DNA from: Gymnogyps californianus
Taxonomy: Eukaryota > Chordata > Aves > Accipitriformes > Cathartidae
Length of the DNA stretch: 64,000 nt
NCBI RefSeq assembly: GCF_018139145.2
Contig: NC_059471.1
Coordinates: 65,854,020-65,918,019 of the forward strand
Reading direction: 5' to 3'
Shown: positions 23,430-34,500 of the stretch, one piece after another
Position numbering within the stretch: position 1 is the first letter of the stretch
Layout of the letters: each line of letters begins with the position of its first letter
Translations under genes and position numbers: made by a program
Notes under the pieces: model-generated
Databases searched by the model: none
What the model was told of the DNA's origin: nothing
Seen by the model: the letters and a program-made list of their open reading frames with translations, nothing else

Positions 23430-23720
23430 CCTAGGCTGCTATATTTTCATTGCCTGTTACAAATCACAAGGGTATTGCCCCAGGCAAATAACAGCTTAGC
23501 ATGTTTATCTGTCTGTGCTAATAGCATTTCATTTGAAGTCTTAAAAGTCACAAGTGGCTTAAAAGGGCACTATTACATGACTTCACATTTTATTGCAAAA
23601 TGACAAGGTCCAGTTTCATTTGTTCTGCTTTGAAGTATTCATGTCCCTTGGCTGCCTGATTGCAGCCTTTTCGTATTCAAACTTCGAGCACGATCCCCTT
23701 GAACCAAGACGCTGTCTTCT
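23430..23720. promoter_or_regulatory. Repeat-free block, weak candidate conserved element
   Basis: Even composition, no transposon words, and dense short factor-like words (TGTCTGTGCTAATAGCATTTC, CACAAGTGGC E-box-like, GCACTATTACATGAC). Texture alone suggests regulatory DNA. No frame is open for more than a few tens of codons. Confidence 0.22.
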
Positions 23721-25550
23721 CTAGACAACAGGGAGAACTTCGCTTGTAAAAATGCTGTTTTCAAGCTTAGTTGTCTGGCTTCCATTGGTGTAATATTATC
23801 CACTGTTACCTGCTTTAGTGCTAGTTTGCCTGTAAAGGAAAAGGTTAGGAAAATTGCAGTTTTGTAATGAACTTATACCACCTGTCCACATTCATATGGA
23901 AGCTAGAACTGAAAATTATTTAAGACCATTAAAATAGTGTTCTGTATCCTTGTAGAAAAACATAAAAGTATCTAAAAGTGATAGCCTGGACTGAATATGT
24001 TCTTCCTGACATTTGACAGGCTTTAGTTAATTTATGGTAAAAATGTTTTCATCTTAAAGATTGTGTACCTGGACTTTTTTATAGGAAATAGAAAATGCAA
24101 AATACAGCACAGTCGGAGTATCTAAATAAGGGCAGATACTTAAGAACTTTGCTGAATTAGCACCAAAGACAAATCTCCTTTTTTTTTTTTTTTTCTGTCA
24201 AAGGTTTTCTGAGACAGGACTAGAGGTACTAGAAATAGCTCCAGTCTCTCTCTGCTAAGGGGAAAATCATGTCATATTGCTAGAGACAAATAATAGAAAA
24301 ATCTTTCTGATGCAAATCTAAAGTGTTTTCATGCAATTATAGCAACAGAAAACTCGGTTCACATAGTTCCTTACAGGCCCTCTGGACAGTATAGCTACAC
24401 CTAACTTCTCAGCATGCCGTGAGTACTGCATGCTGATTTGGAATGGAAGTGTTTAAGTCTTGTGAACTTCAGCGTAATCACACAGGAGGAAATCTCAGAA
24501 CATTTGGAAAAAACCCTCTTGTTCCACTTGTGCTTACTGAAGGAAATGTTATAACAGAGATTTTAGTTAGCAGAAGAGTAAAAACTGCAGAACTGGCAAA
24601 TTAATTTTAATTTTAAAATGTTTTAAGTCCAGAATTAATTTTCATAATGCTTTTAGCAGGAAAAATCCTCTGGTACAATATACATGGTGTGAACATATGC
24701 ATATATTTTCCAGCTACAAAACAAACGCCAACGCTTTGTTTCATAGCAAATATTGTCATCTGAAAATATGCCTGGCTTAGGTTAACATGCTTACACCACA
24801 TTTTTGCAACAGCAGATACGAGATTTTCTGTAAATAAATCCATCAAAAAGTAAAAAGGGAAGGAATTGTTCTGAATCAAATTATTATACCTGTAAAGCTT
24901 GTAACAAGAAGATATCTTACTCTTCTTTAAGATACAAGAGGCAATGAGACAAGAGGCAATGACAGGAATATTTTTTTATTTGAGTCTTCTTCTATAACCA
25001 GATTCTTATTTATTTTACTGAAATCAGAAGAGTGTTCCGATCTGCAAGAACCTGAGTGGGGGAGATGTATGTCAGAAGAAAAGATAATTGATGGTAAACG
25101 TCAAATATTAAATCTTGATCTGGTTATTACCCAGCATATTAGCTATGTAAGTAGCTTAACAATTACAGCTGTGATTGACTAGGTGGGATCCAAAATCCTA
25201 AATATCAACTGCCAGAAGGGATAATTATAACACATTAGCACCTGCGTGCTTAGACAAGATTGACAACTCCAGTCTAACATCTGCTTAATATCACTTTCAT
25301 ACTTTTCATATTTTTTTTTCTTTTAGAAAGGAATAACAAAGATTTTCTTGAAGCATAACAATAATTCAGCATCCATGTTACACATTCGGTTGATTATAGT
25401 TGCTTGTTGTGTTTGGTCATGTTTTGCACTGACATATTTAAAATTAAATAAAGGCTTTTTGGGATTAGACAGTCACAGTTGTGGTATATTTTTGACAAAA
25501 TGTACCTGTCAGAATCATTTGAAGAAATTCCAACAAGTGGGCCGCTCTTC
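23721..25550. other. Non-coding DNA, no gene seen
   Basis: Contains a 16-base T run at 24179-24194 and the small tandem duplication at 24934-24963. Open frames here (24613-24879 minus; 25348-25590 plus) have no recognisable family. Confidence 0.5.
24934..24963 (+). repeat. Tandem duplication, 15 bp x 2
   Basis: ACAAGAGGCAATGAG is followed immediately by ACAAGAGGCAATGAC, one mismatch at the last base. A slippage duplication and possible length polymorphism. Confidence 0.85.
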
Positions 25551-25551
25551 A

Positions 25552-25570
25552 ATTGGCTGGGCTGGCCAAT
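25552..25570. promoter_or_regulatory. Opposed CCAAT boxes (ATTGGC ... GCCAAT)
   Basis: An exact inverted pair of CCAAT pentamers with GC flank, separated by seven bases, lies about 70-200 bases before the CpG-rich block at 25640-26140. NF-Y binds CCAAT boxes, often in pairs, at proximal promoters of CpG-island genes. The placement supports promoter activity, but no transcript evidence is available here. Confidence 0.4.
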
Positions 25571-25639
25571 GCAATTTAACAACAAAATGAAACTGGGTTG
25601 GAAAAGAAAGGTCTTACACTCCCACCACGGAAGCAACAG

Positions 25640-26140
25640 AGAGAAGAATATTTAGTATTCGACATGAACAGCGTAGTGAAACCACCCTGCTGGGCTGTTG
25701 GCAGAAGGGAGGCAAAACGTTCCCCTCCCGGCACAAATCCTGACTGCCCCAGCTCTGTGCGTAAGGCCAGCGGCGTCCACCCTGGGATCTGTGCTGCGGA
25801 GGTGGAGGTGCGAGGGCTCTTCCCTTGTGGCCTTCGCCTTCGGACCCGTCCAGCTTCGCGCCCTCGCGCCACCTTCTCTCCGGGCCTGGCTCCCAGATGA
25901 TCCCAGAAGAAATTTGCAGCAGGGTCAGGCCTGGCCTCAGGTCTCACGGGGTCCCGGGACCCCCTTCAGGGCTGCTCTGCCTCTCCGGTTCTGGGGGACC
26001 CCCCTCGCAGTGCAATCTGATGGCGCGCTCTGCCCAAAGGCAGGTGTTGCTTTCCTCATATTCGCTCCCAAGGACGTAAGCGCATTTACCCGAGCAATAA
26101 CACCAGCGCAGCCGCCCCAGCTTTGCAATGCAGGAACACC
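25640..26140. promoter_or_regulatory. Isolated CpG-island-like block
   Basis: By hand count about 23 CpGs lie in 25741-26100 (360 bp), with GC content near 60 percent and an observed/expected ratio estimated at 0.6-0.7. The surrounding tens of kilobases are CpG-poor. No rRNA, tRNA or transposon signature was recognised in it. Because stop codons are rare in such DNA it also holds the longest open frame of the window (25698-26291 plus) and a 123-codon minus frame (25576-25947), neither with a recognisable domain. CpG islands usually mark promoters, so an unannotated transcript could start here. A GTAAGG donor-like word lies at 25760-25765. Confidence 0.5.
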
Positions 26141-27342
26141 TTTCCTGAGTGGAAAACTGGCGGAGCTGGATTATGGCCTCATGAAAGAGGAGGGTGGCGA
26201 TAGGAGTGCCATGATGATACAAGTTCGATTAAGCACAGACATAGTTATTCTTCTGTCTTACGGGGCAGAGGTGACATTCCTGAATTGGTAAACCAAAGAC
26301 TCCTCCTGGCTCTTCTGAATGTTTCTGTGCTGGGGAGGCTCAGCAGCTGAGGCTACTCTTGATCTTGTTGGGAATTTGATGTAATTTTTAATTGAAGCAG
26401 GTACAAATTTCTCACAGAAAAATATATAACTACTACAGTAGCCTACTCTCTGACTGGACAAAGGAATCCACTTATTAAAAAACTGTTAAAAAATGAAAAA
26501 TAAAAAAATGGCAAAAATCTCTTTGCCTATGGGTTTATCTTTACGGTAGCAGAACACTGACTAATTTTACCTTAAGTCCTTCACTGCCTTTAGTGAGCTA
26601 TGAAGCTTTAAGCCCATGTAACTCTCTCTGCATTTCTTGGGGTTCAGCCCAAGGTTTCTGTTTGAGTTTAGAAAGGGTAGTTCAAGTATACACTACTCAG
26701 ACATGATGCCATGGCACACTGGACAACTAACTCACCCAGCAGTGCCAGCAAAACCTATGCACAGAGGCAGAAGTGTCTTCTCAGGGTACAGCTGCTGGAT
26801 ATTTAGGCAAACTCTGTTAGCAAAAGAAATCCTTTTGCTGGTATAACCCCCTCTCCCTCATCAATTTCTCTGTTCTTTACCTTTGTTCTGATGTGGTCTT
26901 TTATTTCACTGTTACACAGCTTTCATACATGCTCCAGCCATGGGTATCACTGCATGAGCAGGTCAAAGCTGCAGAAAGGGAAGACTCGTCCTGAAGCCAT
27001 GCACATACTGGGTAACTTAGCATCACACAAGAGCTACCTACTGCCTTTATCTGTGAAAGCAGTGCAAAACCCCAACTCCCGTTGGGCCTCTAATGCACCT
27101 GAATGTAAACCTAAATCTCACATACTTCTGCATTATCATCCTTTACCCTCTGTTTGTAGTGTAACTGTAGTATAGTTGTCATTTTGTTCTTCCTATCCCT
27201 GTAGTCTGATGCCAGTTTCTGCACTTTACCTTTCATAGTGCGGAGACGTTTCAATTTTTCTCAGTCAGCTTAATTCACACTTTTATGAAAACTTTTTAAA
27301 AACACTTATTTGATGGTACTAATAGTAATATTTTTCTGTTTT
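26141..27342. other. Non-coding DNA, no gene seen
   Basis: GC content falls back to background. Open frames at 26637-26846 and 26891-27175 lack any recognisable family. Confidence 0.5.
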
Positions 27343-27537
27343 CACCATGAGGACAGTCAAACACTGGAGCAGGCTGCCCAGGGAGGTTGTGCAGTCTCCA
27401 TTATTGGAGGTGTTCAAGATCCAACGAGATAAAGCGCTGAGCAACCCTGTCTGAGCACATAGCTGACTCCTATTCAAGCAGGAGGGTCGACCAGAGGCCT
27501 CCTGAGGTCTCTTCCAACATGTATTTTCCTATGATTC
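27343..27537 (+). mobile_element. CR1 LINE 3' end fragment
   Basis: A 5'-truncated chicken-repeat-1 copy. At 27362-27454 one frame reads HWSRLPREVVQSPLLEVFK and continues to NPV then TGA, the conserved C-terminus of CR1 ORF2. It is followed by the short CR1 3' untranslated region (GAGGTCTCTTCCAAC) and a single terminal octamer-like CCTATGATTC. CR1 copies spread by target-primed reverse transcription and are nearly always 5'-truncated as here. The last 30 codons remain open, but the fragment is inert. Confidence 0.9.
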
Positions 27538-30500
27538 CAATTTCTGAAAACTATAATGAAAAATTCTGGTACAATCTATTTGCTAGAGAGTGTGAGAAAG
27601 ATGTCATGTGAATGTTTGTCTCATTCACCCCAATAATATTAGCTATTTTTAAACCCTAAACTATTCTGTATCTTTCAGAATGTTTATTAAGATGTTAACG
27701 TCAATGTGTTAAACTATTGGGGTAACTGAAGCCTTTTACATCACGGTTTGATACCACTGCAGTACTAGTGCTTTCTTAAAGTTCATGTTATTGGCAGGTT
27801 TCTGCCAAAGAAGCTAAAGGACTGAATTTTGCACTCACAGAGCAACAGCAATACTCTGATTTTTAGAAATCCTTCAATATGCTGGGTATCGTTCTTTTTT
27901 ATTTTTGGAACATTAAGGAATACATAAGAAGAAAACGACCAAAAAAATTTTTTTGCATGTATTATCTTTGCTAGTTATAATGACTTCATTTGCATTTTAT
28001 TTAAAGAAGTGGTTATTAAAGTTTAAGTGGAAAATGTAACTTAATTTAAAATTGATCATATTGTCTTTTGATTTCTAAGTAAACATCGTCACTGAAGAAA
28101 TTGCCCAACAGAATTGGACTATTCTGGCTAATATTAAAATAGTTTTGATTTTTTAGTGACAGGTCAACAGAGGAAGCATAAATCACATAACATCCTTTTG
28201 CATGTGACATGATTAGGAGAGATAATTTATGGCTTATTTGAAGAGAGACTATGCAAAATCAGTGTCCCAAAATTTATGCTGAGATATTTGTTTGGTGCTG
28301 CCTGGTAGTGAAGCGAGTTTGTACAGAATTCTTTTTCCTCACATCCAAATCCTGATACAGCACCTCCCTATATATTGATGAAACATGTTGAGTTAATAAT
28401 ATATGTGCACAACTAAAGTGATGTTAAATCAAGATGGTCAGTCCTGAAAGGGAGGAGACTTTGGTAATTTGGCATTTCTACATCTTCAAAGCCATTGGTT
28501 GAGAGGGGAGAAAGGGAGGAAGGCTGCCATTCACTCCTTTGGCAGGCCACTGCTGTTTTCTTCCCTTTAAAAGAGGCTCAGATGACAATTTTGCAATATA
28601 GAAGCTGTCATTCCTATGCAGACTAACACTGTTTTACATTTCGTTATGTTCCTTCCATTAATAGACATTTCAAAGGAGGTCATGGTACCTAAAATAGACT
28701 ACTCTCTAATATCTTAGCATCATTAAGCTGATAAAATGATACATATGTTCCACAGTGATAACAGTTATATAAATGCATGATTTTACAGGTTAGGAATTGC
28801 ATATATGAGTGCCTTGCTCATACTCTTGAAGTTACTAGTTGTTCTACTGCCTGAATCATTATATGATCAACACTTACAAGACATATTAAAAGCAGGCTAC
28901 AAAAATGAGTGAAATTTTTATTATTCATATAAATTTGATGTCTTATCCTGTGTTGCTCTACTAGGCAGTCTGGCTTCATAAAATTTAGCAGCAGTTATCT
29001 TTTTGAGAAAATTTTAGGCATAGTTGCTGGGGCTTTTTAGTATCACTGGTTGTCCCCTTCTTACAGTATTCTGAATAAGGGTCAGTCCTATTGCTGCTCT
29101 AAGATGTTCAAGAACTTCAGTTCATTTGAAGTTCATTTATAACTTCATAACATGTATAAAAGTTAAAACAGCACTTCCACTATGTGTAAATGTTCCTCTT
29201 CTATGTTCACATGAAATGATAGCAGAGTGCAGTCAATATAGAAAAATGAAAGTTTATATATGGTGGAAGGACTGTTTTCTCATCTCTTACCCTATTCTGT
29301 ATTCACATAATTTCCCAGATTGCCTATCAATCCACACTGGATCTAAATTAAAAAAAAAAAATACTGTTTCACATACAAATGTTATCACTTTACTCTGTAT
29401 TCCCTTCTAGATCACTATTTTACCTTACACAGCCTTAACTCATTTATACTTTTAAACCGTAAAGTTGGTTTTCATTATTTGCCTTTTTTCTACGTTAGAG
29501 CCCGTTACTCAACTTTACCAATCCTGTGTTTGTTTTCTTTACCCCTTTTTGAAAAAACATTACTGTAGATTTCGCTGACAGATCAAACCCTCTATATTTT
29601 CTGTTCTTCTCTATTCATCATTCCCTGACTTCTGCAAAGAATACCGGTAGATTGAAGAGACCTGATTTATCTTTACAGCAGCCATTCTGGTTTGTCCCTA
29701 GCACATTTGAGCACTTGATGGACAACATTTTTCTCAGACAAAATAAATAAATAAATAAATAGAATCCTCATCTAAATGGCAAGATGCTACGTAATGATAA
29801 GGGCAATCAGATCTCCTTCTTCAGGCTGTTAGATGATCACAGATACAGCAGTAGTGTTTGCAAGCTTCTCCACCGATAGGTAGAGCAAATAATTCACAAT
29901 GAATAATGCATCCAATGAGTTTAGCCTCTCTGTCTGATTGTGGCATATGCACAGGCAGTCCATGATTTTGTCTAATCTATTCATTATTCAAAGTATTTGA
30001 TTAGTTTGGGGTGAGCTTTTTAAATTCTATGTACCATTTTCTATGAGTGTACGCAATTTGATTTACTTTAGTTATTTGTGATTGATCAGGCAAGTCATGA
30101 GGGTAGTACCCTGTTTTGTGGAACTTATTTGCGTGACACATTTGTCAGTACTAATATGTTTGAGCTAAAAAGTAATTTTCAGTAAAAAGGACTTTAACTT
30201 TGAAATTCACTTTTGCTTACCGTTTTTTGCCAGTATAACTCTTTTATGGAAATTCACAAGAGGCGCAAACTAGGACCGCACTGAGCCCATTAAAAATCTT
30301 ACCTATTTTTGAATAGACATTTTGAATACTCACTGGGCCTATGTAGCAAATACAGGAAAGGGACTTCAGCTTCAAGCCAACTAAATCTTTACCTTTTTAT
30401 TTCAACCAACAGGAGTATAAGTTGATGTATGCAACTATTGGAGCCTACGAAGGCCAACTCCATTCAGATACATCATCAGTCAGCCATCATATAATAAAGG

Positions 30501-31040
30501 CTTTCATTTATTGATCACCTCTAATCTGTGTCAGCTCTGTATAATTTGATCCCTGTCCTCTGTTTCCACTCAGCATTGAATTCTTTTTTCCTCAGGAACA
30601 CATCTTGTTTTGGTGATTAGTCCATAAATTCCTTCACTTAAGAGCTGATCTCTTCAATTTCATTATTGCCCTCAAATGTTGTTGGGTTCATCGGAGCTGC
30701 TTGACTAAACCTGTCTGTGAAAAGAGTGTATTCCATTAAAAATACTGTCATATTTATGTCTAGAACAAATGCCACTCCAATACTGACAATCTGTTCTGTT
30801 TCAGCATACAATGTATTAAAGTCCTTAAAGAAACATTGAAGTGGCATTGCCAGTGCATCAAACTTCACAAAAGCTCATGATGTCAAGGTTTGCTGGATAC
30901 AGTTCCCCTGTTACGGAGCAGCTGTTCCATCCATTTAAGTAGTTAGACATTTTAAAGCACCAATTGGTACATGTTTTAACATCAGATTGATCCAACTATT
31001 GTGTTTTTTCACCACAGAAATATAATCATGAGCAAGATTA
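27538..31040. other. AT-rich non-coding DNA
   Basis: No gene or transposon was recognised. A 76-codon minus-strand frame at 30638-30868 has a protein-like residue mix but matches no family I know and has no recognisable start context or neighbouring exon. The AAAT microsatellite at 29740-29761 is listed separately. Confidence 0.5.
29740..29761 (+). repeat. (AAAT)n microsatellite
   Basis: About five uninterrupted AAAT units. Confidence 0.9.
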
Positions 31041-31520
31041 TATTATGCTTCTGTTGGGTCTTTTCAAACTTGCGGTCAAGAATGTCTCAGAAAACTGTGA
31101 GAGTTTTCACTTTTTCTTTAAGGCATCTACATTTAAGAACCTGACATTGTACTCATTCCCTGTGTTTGTGTCAGGCTTGATCCCTAGATTTTGCCCAGGG
31201 AACCCCCTGACCCACCACTCCCATGCCACCCTCAGGAAAGCACTGGTCTTGTGGGAGGACTACTGGTGCTGTTCCCCAGGCTGTGCCAGGAGTTTTTACT
31301 TCTTCCCCTTATTTCTGGGTGGCAGGCTCATGCCGCGGCCAGCCCCTGACCGCTGGCAGCAGTGTTTCAGGCCGATGCAAGAGCTTGCTTTCCGAGAGGG
31401 GAGCAGAGGAGAGCAACTCTGGTTGGCAGTGTGTTCAGCTGAGCAGACACATCTATTCGCTGCCCCTTCCCAGATAGTAAGTGCACAACCTTGCTCCCTC
31501 TCCTCTCTCCTGGGATAGAG
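31041..31520. other. Locally GC-richer stretch with a 157-codon open frame, not called a gene
   Basis: The plus-strand frame at 31045-31518 is the third longest in the window. Its translation shows no signal peptide, domain or repeat that I recognise. Its second half coincides with a GC rise (31170-31510) that lowers stop frequency in all frames, with overlapping frames at 31223-31477 plus and 31296-31523 minus. I infer chance openness. An old unidentified repeat is possible. Confidence 0.35.
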
Positions 31521-34500
31521 CATCGCCCCACATCATGATAGACTGATATGAAACAATAGGTTTCCCTACTGCCTTTTCTTTGTATAGCTGATGAATAATT
31601 TCTTGCATCAAAACAATGTGCAAATCTCCTGTTTGTATTTGCAGATGGAAGGAGACTTAGCATGGAATTGTATTGTATAATATTAAGGAACAAATCTAAA
31701 ATTTCGTTTTAATCTGTTAGTGTCTGCATTACTTCCTGCTAACCATAGACTTTTAAGTATTGGGCAGAAATTGGAAGTAGATTATATTGATGGAAAAATT
31801 AAGTTAAATGCCAATTTTAAGGTTCAGGCTGTAGCAGAGCTGTTTAATCTGTGAGTTATCTGCTTAAATCACTTTATGAATGAGGGCAATTGTATCATCA
31901 ATCTATAATGCAGACACTTCTCAGGCAGTAACTATTGATCACTTTTGCATTTTTAGACTAAATGGGCAAAAACCTCAAAATCAACTAAGATCTTTGTACT
32001 CAGGTACATACCTTTGTTAATATATGCGTTAATTGAAGCAGAATGGGAGTAGAAGTGCCTGTGACTCACCAAGAGGGATATGTACCACTTCTTGATGCAT
32101 TATCTTAGAGAGGATGGTATCACAAGTTACTGCTTTATAGTCATTCTTTACTATTTCAATACCATGAAAAAATTGAGGACATGAGCAAAGAAAGGTCTTA
32201 CTGTCTGTCACTCTGACGAACCCTTACTAAAGGTTCACCCCTACTTGTCATGTACTCTGCACATACGGAAGAAGCTCCAGAAGCCCTGAGGTCTTAGAGC
32301 AAGCAAGGTGTTGGACGACAATGACAGAAGTGTTATTGATATTGACAATCTTCTAGTCAATTTTTGGCAATAGGAGTGACAACAAATTTCAAGAATGGGG
32401 TATTTTTTTCCGATAGTTATTCCCTGAAACTCTTACCTGAATGCAAGGGGGATCAGCCTGAAACAGCATTACAGTGTTGGCATTAACAACCTACCCATTC
32501 GAGGTTCTTGTGTAGGAAAGATAAGGTGTAACTCTCCTCTCTCCCTGAGGTAGTGTGATTTGGCCATCAGCTATCCCAGGCAGTGCTGTAACAGTAACTC
32601 CAGCACCCCTCACACAATGCTGTTTTGGGGTGTTTTTTTTATCCAATCAACTTTACTACCCCCTATGTTTTTTTTTTAACTTGGTAAAGTCAAGTATATC
32701 CACAGCCAAGTACAGCCCAGCAGAGTGTCCAATCTCATATGAGAATAAAACCCTGAGAGAATCATTGTGGGTTTAAATCTTCACCACCACTTCCTGATTA
32801 TATCCTAGATTATATATAACAAAGACACACCTCATTTAAAGCCCAAAATATGTAAAAGAACAAGGATGGTTGTCTTCCTATGCTACTCCTCCCAGTATAG
32901 GACTTTATTTCAATGACTTTATTCTGTAAAGTATACTTTATCTGCTATTTCTTGCTTAGAAGGTGTTTTCTACCAAGCCCCACCCTCATCAGCAACGTGC
33001 TTTAAATCTGTCTTTACTCTGGAGACATCCTCCTACACTGCCAAGCTTCTCCAAAACCAATTGCACTTGTCTCCATTTGAGGAAATATTTGAATTCATCC
33101 CAAACTATTTGGCACGTCTCTTTAAAGATGATATTGCTGAACACTGAAGCTTTACTTCATTTTAAAGTTTCATGGTTCATGCAAAGTTTGATCTCTTTTT
33201 CAACACTGATGTAGTTTTAGAAAACTGTTTAGTTTTCTGCCTCTGTCTTCTTTGACATTGTTCTGTAAGTGCTGTCTTGTTAAGAATAACGTTTCTTCTG
33301 TCATGGGTATTCCGCTATCGTTGCTCCATCTCCAAATACGTTTTTTCCATATCCACATGTCAATCAATAGCTTGCCTTAAACTAGCAAATGATAGTCAGT
33401 GTAATTCAAATTAAAGATAAAGGGTTTTATGCTGAAACTTAAGTACTGATGGCAGAAGAGACAGTATCCATGGTTTCAGCAGGAACAAACACAACTCCAC
33501 AGCTGGATCTCCACAACTGCTCATGCAGTTCACGTGAAATAAATTTGAGGTATATCCTACAGCAAAGCTCCACAGAAACAACTGCTCATTTCTGACATAT
33601 GCTCTACTGAGATTAAAGTGCTTTGTGAAGGTAAAGACCAGTGAATCAACAAACAGGGCAGCGATAATACCTGCTCGTAGTGACTCTATTAAAGCCAGCT
33701 ATTACCATATAGTGCCTAGGCACAAAGTGAAGAACTGAAACAAAGTCCACTGAAGGAGTTTGTTTTATATCCCTGGTCATCAAAGTGGAAGCTACTGCCC
33801 TGAGTGAAACATTTCAGAGCCTGTGAGGAGAGAACAGACATGACAGGGTGGAACCCAAACCCCTGGCTGCAGGAGGGGGATCACTTGAGGCATGTACAAT
33901 CACCCTCACACATTCAAGTTCCTGAACCTAAAACCCTCTCATGAGGTCACATACTTATTCCTCTTTCAAAAGATACAGCAAGAATCTCCCTTTCTATACA
34001 TAGGTATTTTCATCTACACAAGCCACTCATCCACCCATTACTGCTCATCTGTGTTTTTGAAGACTGGCATCCACACTTCAAAATTTTGATATAAAGAGTT
34101 TACAGAGAGTTAAAGCATTTTTTAAGACACGCTTTCATCAGTTATTTTCATGGATTACTATAAAGTCTAACACATCCTAGTGTTATAACGTTGCTGACCA
34201 TCAGAGGCAACACTTTCTGCCTCCTGATGTATCAACACTTAGATAGAAAATAGACACAGTTTTAGAAACACATTAATAGCAAATATATGACAAAAACATA
34301 CCAAATGGTGCTATCCATTATGAAGGTTGCAAAAAGGGGGAGAAAAATTGAAGCTGATAAAAGATAGAGGAAGTAAAGTAATTCAACTAAAAACTGAAAA
34401 ATATCATTTTTTCCTCTTCTTCCAATGCAAATGTTTATTTGAGTTGAAGAGTACAATTCAGCAACATCTGCTAAAGAAACAGTTTTTGGGAATGTAAAAT

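Noticed and set aside
30638..30868. 76-codon minus-strand frame with a protein-like residue mix
   Set aside because: No family recognised, and surrounding frames carry stops at once. Not enough to call a gene or pseudogene.
31045..31518. 157-codon plus-strand open frame
   Set aside because: No recognisable protein feature. Overlapping open frames in other frames point to low stop density in the GC-richer half.
32543..32562. TGAGGTAGT word resembling the let-7 seed
   Set aside because: Similarity ends after nine bases and there is no hairpin partner nearby.
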